This document shows, in pieces, positions 5,360 through 7,471 of a stretch of DNA of 7,471 nucleotides (positions are counted from its first letter, which is position 1; each line of letters begins with the position of its first letter). Source of the stretch: Clostridiales bacterium (GTDB taxonomy: Bacteria; Bacillota; Clostridia; Oscillospirales; Oscillospiraceae); contig QAMJ01000019.1 of NCBI GenBank assembly GCA_003150355.1, forward strand, positions 1 through 7,471, given 5' to 3'. The translations under genes were made by a program, and so were the position numbers. A model generated the notes under the pieces. The model saw nothing but the letters and a program-made list of their open reading frames with translations. It was not told the DNA's origin and searched no databases.

Positions 5360-6470
5360 GCAAAAAGATTTTGATACTTTTTTGCGCAACATAGAGCCTA
5401 GCAAAACTACCGTGCAGTACGTCAGTAGTGTTCAAAACAGTCTGCGCGATTATTTACGTCAGCATAAAACATATAGCAATGTGCACAAGGAGACATTTCT
5501 TTCTGGCTCGTACGCAAAACACACGTCAATTAGGCCCACCAAAGAAGACAACAAAAGAGATGTCGATATTATCGTCGTCACAACACATTCCCAAGACGAC
5601 GATTCTTCAAAGGTACTACAAGAATTATATGATGTGTTGGTTGCCTCAAGCACCTACAGATCCGCCACCATTCAGCATCATTCAGTCGGGATTGAATTGA
5701 GTCAACTGAGTATCGATGTTGTGCCTGTTATCGTTGATAAAGATGATGATTCGTTATATTGGATAGCTGACTCCAAAGATGGCACCTGGACTAACTCTGA
5801 TCCCAAAGGGCACAAAAACTGGTCAACAGAAACTAATCGGAATAATAATAACAACTACAAGCCCCTGGTCAAAATCTTCAAATGGTGGAGACGTAAACAC
5901 TGCCCCAGCGGAGTCAAGTATCCTAAAGGAATAACGCTAGAAAAGCTAATTGCAGACAATTTGGGAGACTCTTCAGCCTCGACGGAAGACTTCCTGATTG
6001 AGACAATGCAGAATATAGTTTCTGCATACAAAAAAGCATATGTAGATGCTGGGATTAACCCATACATAGACGACCCATCAGGCAAAATTGATTCTAACGA
6101 TTTGTTGGCTGGTTATACAACTGATGACTTTAAGGGTTTCATTTTAAAGCTTGATGAGCATATAAAGCTGTTAAATGATAATGGTTCAGAAAGTGAAACT
6201 TGGCGGACTATTCTAGGAACAGAGTTTCCGAAGAACCAAGAGAGTAAATCTCTTTATAATCTTCTTGCTTGTAAAACTGCTTCCCATCGCCAAAAGTCCG
6301 CTTGGCCAATGGCCCGAGGGAGCGCAGTAATAGTGACACTTAGGGTTGAAGGCGCAGATGGTAGTTATGTCGCTTATGAGAGCAATGGACAACCATTAAG
6401 TAAACACTGTTCTTTGCACTTTAAAGCTCTAACCGGAGTAAAGCCCCGTATACAGTCAAGTGGCAAATAA
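5352..6470 (+). CDS. SMODS-type CD-NTase (CBASS cyclic-oligonucleotide synthase), frameshifted before its C-terminus
   Basis: The open frame gives 372 residues. ATG 5352 lies six bases after GGAGG (5341-5345) and overlaps the end of nucC by eight bases. The synthase core is intact: Gly52-Ser53 in SGSYAKHTSIRP, Asp70 and Asp72 in RDVDIIVV, and Asp122 in SIDVVPVI. An Asn run (164-168) and a helical half (170-310) follow. From about residue 312 the sequence enters an AGS-C-like sensor domain, HRQKSAWPM through LHFKALTGVKP, and then leaves frame at the C run 6444-6447, ending in an unrelated RIQSSGK tail. One extra C would restore VKPPYTVKWQITNTGDEA and extend the protein to about 434 residues, ending at 6655. 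The enzyme should make the signal that switches on NucC, probably cA3. Whether it works without the rest of AGS-C is unclear; the shift may also be a sequencing error. Confidence 0.88.
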   Translation: MAKQKDFDTFLRNIEPSKTTVQYVSSVQNSLRDYLRQHKTYSNVHKETFLSGSYAKHTSIRPTKEDNKRDVDIIVVTTHSQDDDSSKVLQELYDVLVASSTYRSATIQHHSVGIELSQLSIDVVPVIVDKDDDSLYWIADSKDGTWTNSDPKGHKNWSTETNRNNNNNYKPLVKIFKWWRRKHCPSGVKYPKGITLEKLIADNLGDSSASTEDFLIETMQNIVSAYKKAYVDAGINPYIDDPSGKIDSNDLLAGYTTDDFKGFILKLDEHIKLLNDNGSESETWRTILGTEFPKNQESKSLYNLLACKTASHRQKSAWPMARGSAVIVTLRVEGADGSYVAYESNGQPLSKHCSLHFKALTGVKPRIQSSGK

Positions 6471-6655
6471 CAAATACTGGTGACGAGGCCACCCGCGCGG
6501 GATGCCTCCGTGGTGATTTTTATGACTCCAATGAAGGTGTAAACGGAAGAGAGGAGTCAACGTTATATACAGGTACTCATGCTGTGCAGTGTTTTGTAAT
6601 TAAACGAGGAATATGCGTCGCGCGTAGCAAAGATTTTGTTATAAACGTCTTCTGA
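6446..6655 (+). pseudogene. Out-of-frame remainder of the CD-NTase AGS-C sensor domain
   Basis: Read in the frame starting CCG at 6446, this stretch gives 69 residues to TGA 6653-6655: PYTVKWQITNTGDEATRAG, then CLRGDFYDSNEG, ESTLYTGTHAVQCFVIKRG and ICVARSKDFVINVF. The W.I.NTGDEA, LRG.FY, Y.G.H..QC.VIK.G and CVARS pattern is that of the adenylyl/guanylyl and SMODS C-terminal sensor domain (AGS-C) as I know it. There is no start codon or binding site of its own, so it is not a separate gene. It is the missing end of the upstream CD-NTase. The codons remain free of stops and the motif is well preserved, so the frameshift is recent, an assembly or read error, or somehow bypassed. Confidence 0.85.
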
Positions 6656-6669
6656 AGTATCTGAAGTAT
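6652..6669 (+). repeat. Nine-base tandem duplication at the end of the CD-NTase reading frame
   Basis: CTGAAGTAT occurs twice in direct succession (6652-6660 and 6661-6669). The first copy contains the TGA that ends the sensor-domain frame. It is probably a replication-slippage duplication with no effect on the product. Confidence 0.7.
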
Positions 6670-6945
6670 TAGTAAAAGAAAAAACATTGCTGTGGGCAAT
6701 ATGTCAATCGCTCTTGAAAGCCAAATGATTTGTAAATGCAAACACATCACATTTATACATTGTTTGGTTCTGCGTCGGAATATATTAACAGACATAAAGG
6801 GGCGATATCTTTTTCGGTTCGCATTCGAAAGAGCAAAGAATATCACAACCCGTAAGTGAGGCGCTGCATACTCCCCCAAAAGCCTTGTTGCAAACAGATT
6901 TCCCTCAAAATACTAATATCTTTTTTGGTGCAACGTGCCATATTG
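6656..6945. other. A+T-rich stretch without a supported gene
   Basis: No reading frame here has both a ribosome binding site and family resemblance. A 52-codon frame (6701-6859) starts at an ATG without a binding site. A short stem ATTGC/GCAAT (6685-6700) is present. The stretch may be the 3' untranslated part of the defence transcript, since the next terminator on this strand is at 6946. Confidence 0.5.
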
Positions 6946-6983
6946 AGCGGATGTAACTGATTTCAGTTACATCCGCTTTTTTT
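6946..6983 (+). terminator. Strong terminator after the defence operon
   Basis: AGCGGATGTAACTG (6946-6959) pairs perfectly with CAGTTACATCCGCT (6964-6977) over a four-base loop, followed by seven T (6977-6983). It lies about 290 bases after the CD-NTase frame ends and directly abuts the IS200-type left end. Insertion next to, or into the tail of, a terminator is common for these elements. Confidence 0.92.
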
Positions 6984-6994
6984 GTATACCCGAA

Positions 6995-7017
6995 AACCAC
7001 GCGTTAGACGCGTGGTT
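6995..7017 (+). repeat. Left-end hairpin of the IS200/IS605 element
   Basis: AACCACGCGT (6995-7004) and ACGCGTGGTT (7008-7017) pair perfectly around the loop TAG. Position and form fit the subterminal structure that TnpA recognises on single-stranded DNA; the cleavage site should lie shortly 5' of it. Confidence 0.85.
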
Positions 7018-7052
7018 CAAAAGAGCCTTTGGCGATGAGGGAGACAAAAAAA

Positions 7053-7111
7053 CTCCTTTTGCTTTAGAATAAGCGTGCGGTCTGCCAACTGCACACAAAA
7101 AGCAAAAGGAG
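7053..7111 (+). promoter_or_regulatory. Hairpin hiding the tnpA ribosome binding site
   Basis: CTCCTTTTGCTTT (7053-7065) is the perfect 13-base complement of AAAGCAAAAGGAG (7099-7111), which contains most of the tnpA Shine-Dalgarno AGGAGG (7107-7112). A smaller stem GTGC/GCAC sits inside. Folding would block translation, as described for IS200, where transposase synthesis is kept very low. Confidence 0.8.
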
Positions 7112-7121
7112 GGCATTCAGA

Positions 7122-7471
7122 ATGAGCCTGAATGACATAAACAGTTTATCTCATACGAAGTGGAATTGCAAATATCACATAGTGTTTGCGCCGAAATACC
7201 GAAGAAAGATATTTTACAAAGAGAAGCGTGCAGCGATAGGAAAAATACTCCGGCAACTATGTGAATGGAAGAGTGTGAAAATCATCGAAGCGGAAGCCTG
7301 CCCGGATCGCATTCACCTGTTCGTGGAGATACCGCCGAAGCTGTCGATATCAGGATTTATGGGATACCTGAAGGGGAAGAGCAGCACTATGCTGTATGAG
7401 CAATTCGGGGAACTGAAGTACAAGTACCGCAACAGAGAATTCTGGTGCAGGGGGTATTATGTGGATACGGT
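7122..7471 (+). CDS. tnpA: IS200/IS605-family Y1 transposase TnpA (3' end outside window)
   Basis: ATG 7122 lies nine bases after AGGAGG and opens a frame that runs off the window after 116 codons; family members have about 150. Family motifs are clear: KYHIVFAPKYRRK (17-29), IEAEACPD (55-62), IPPKLSISGFMGYLKGKSS (70-88) and FWCRGYYVDT (107-116). TnpA cuts and rejoins single-stranded ends with one catalytic tyrosine, expected about ten residues past the visible end. The metal-binding His-x-His (HUH) motif, normally DHVH or DHIH, reads Asp62-Arg63-Ile64-His65, so the first histidine is replaced by arginine (CGC where CAC is expected). That change would probably abolish cleavage, so this copy may be inactive or depend on another copy's enzyme. 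Confidence 0.93.
   Translation, partial: MSLNDINSLSHTKWNCKYHIVFAPKYRRKIFYKEKRAAIGKILRQLCEWKSVKIIEAEACPDRIHLFVEIPPKLSISGFMGYLKGKSSTMLYEQFGELKYKYRNREFWCRGYYVDT

Larger units (their letters stand above)
6984..7471 (+). mobile_element. IS200/IS605-family element, left end and most of tnpA (cut by window edge)
   Basis: The start is approximate, placed after the terminator T tract. The element shows the family layout: a subterminal left-end hairpin (6995-7017) with no terminal inverted repeats, a long leader with an inverted repeat over the ribosome binding site, and a Y1 transposase gene running off the window. These elements move as single-stranded circles and insert 3' of a short target sequence without target duplication. 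The right end is not visible, so it is unknown whether a tnpB gene follows. Confidence 0.85.

Noticed and set aside
6444..6450. Programmed -1 ribosomal frameshifting as the explanation for the split CD-NTase
   Set aside because: The site reads AAG CCC CGT; after a -1 slip the proline tRNA would face GCC and lose its first pair. There is no X XXY YYZ heptamer and no clear downstream stem, so a base loss or read error is more likely.
6701..6859. A 52-codon frame after the CD-NTase
   Set aside because: No ribosome binding site, no recognisable family, Cys/Ile/Arg-rich composition; also overlaps an opposite-strand frame with no better support.

Overview
The window looks like a chromosomal locus of a Bacillota bacterium that has taken up accessory DNA. 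Its first 93 bases are about 69% G+C by direct count. They encode the last 30 residues of a protein whose C-terminus closely resembles the sporulation regulator SpoVT. An initiator tRNA-fMet gene follows. A GC-rich endospore-lineage relative, for example one of the Negativicutes such as Selenomonas, would fit, but this genus-level guess rests on little.

Layout, all genes on the + strand. (1) 1-314: spoVT 3' end, tRNA promoter, tRNA-fMet and its terminator. (2) 315-626: a second, orphan terminator and two leader hairpins, with no convincing gene. (3) 627-3486: a tightly packed five-gene module of the kind carried by conjugative elements of Bacillota: an ArdA-like antirestriction protein, a very acidic small protein, a two-part protein ending in a DUF4314-like domain with its own internal ribosome binding site, a protein with a ribbon-helix-helix-like N-terminus, and a 56-residue basic protein. 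(4) 3487-6655: a more A+T-rich defence operon behind a perfect-consensus sigma-A promoter. It encodes a small GS/DxD nucleotidyltransferase, the endonuclease NucC, and a SMODS-type CD-NTase. The CD-NTase's C-terminal AGS-C-like sensor domain is split off by a one-base frameshift. (5) 6656-6983: a non-coding tail ending in a strong terminator. (6) 6984 to the end: left end and most of tnpA of an IS200/IS605-family element, cut by the window edge.

How the genes may work together: the defence part reads as a CBASS operon. On infection the CD-NTase would make a cyclic oligonucleotide, probably cyclic tri-adenylate because NucC is the effector. NucC would then assemble and destroy DNA, killing the cell before phage release. 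The unusual points are that NucC sits between two different nucleotidyltransferases, that the HORMA and TRIP13 partners usual for NucC-CBASS are absent from the window, and that the main synthase carries a frameshift. The adjacent ArdA-like and acidic proteins would instead protect incoming mobile DNA from host restriction, so defence and counter-defence lie side by side on what is probably one acquired region.
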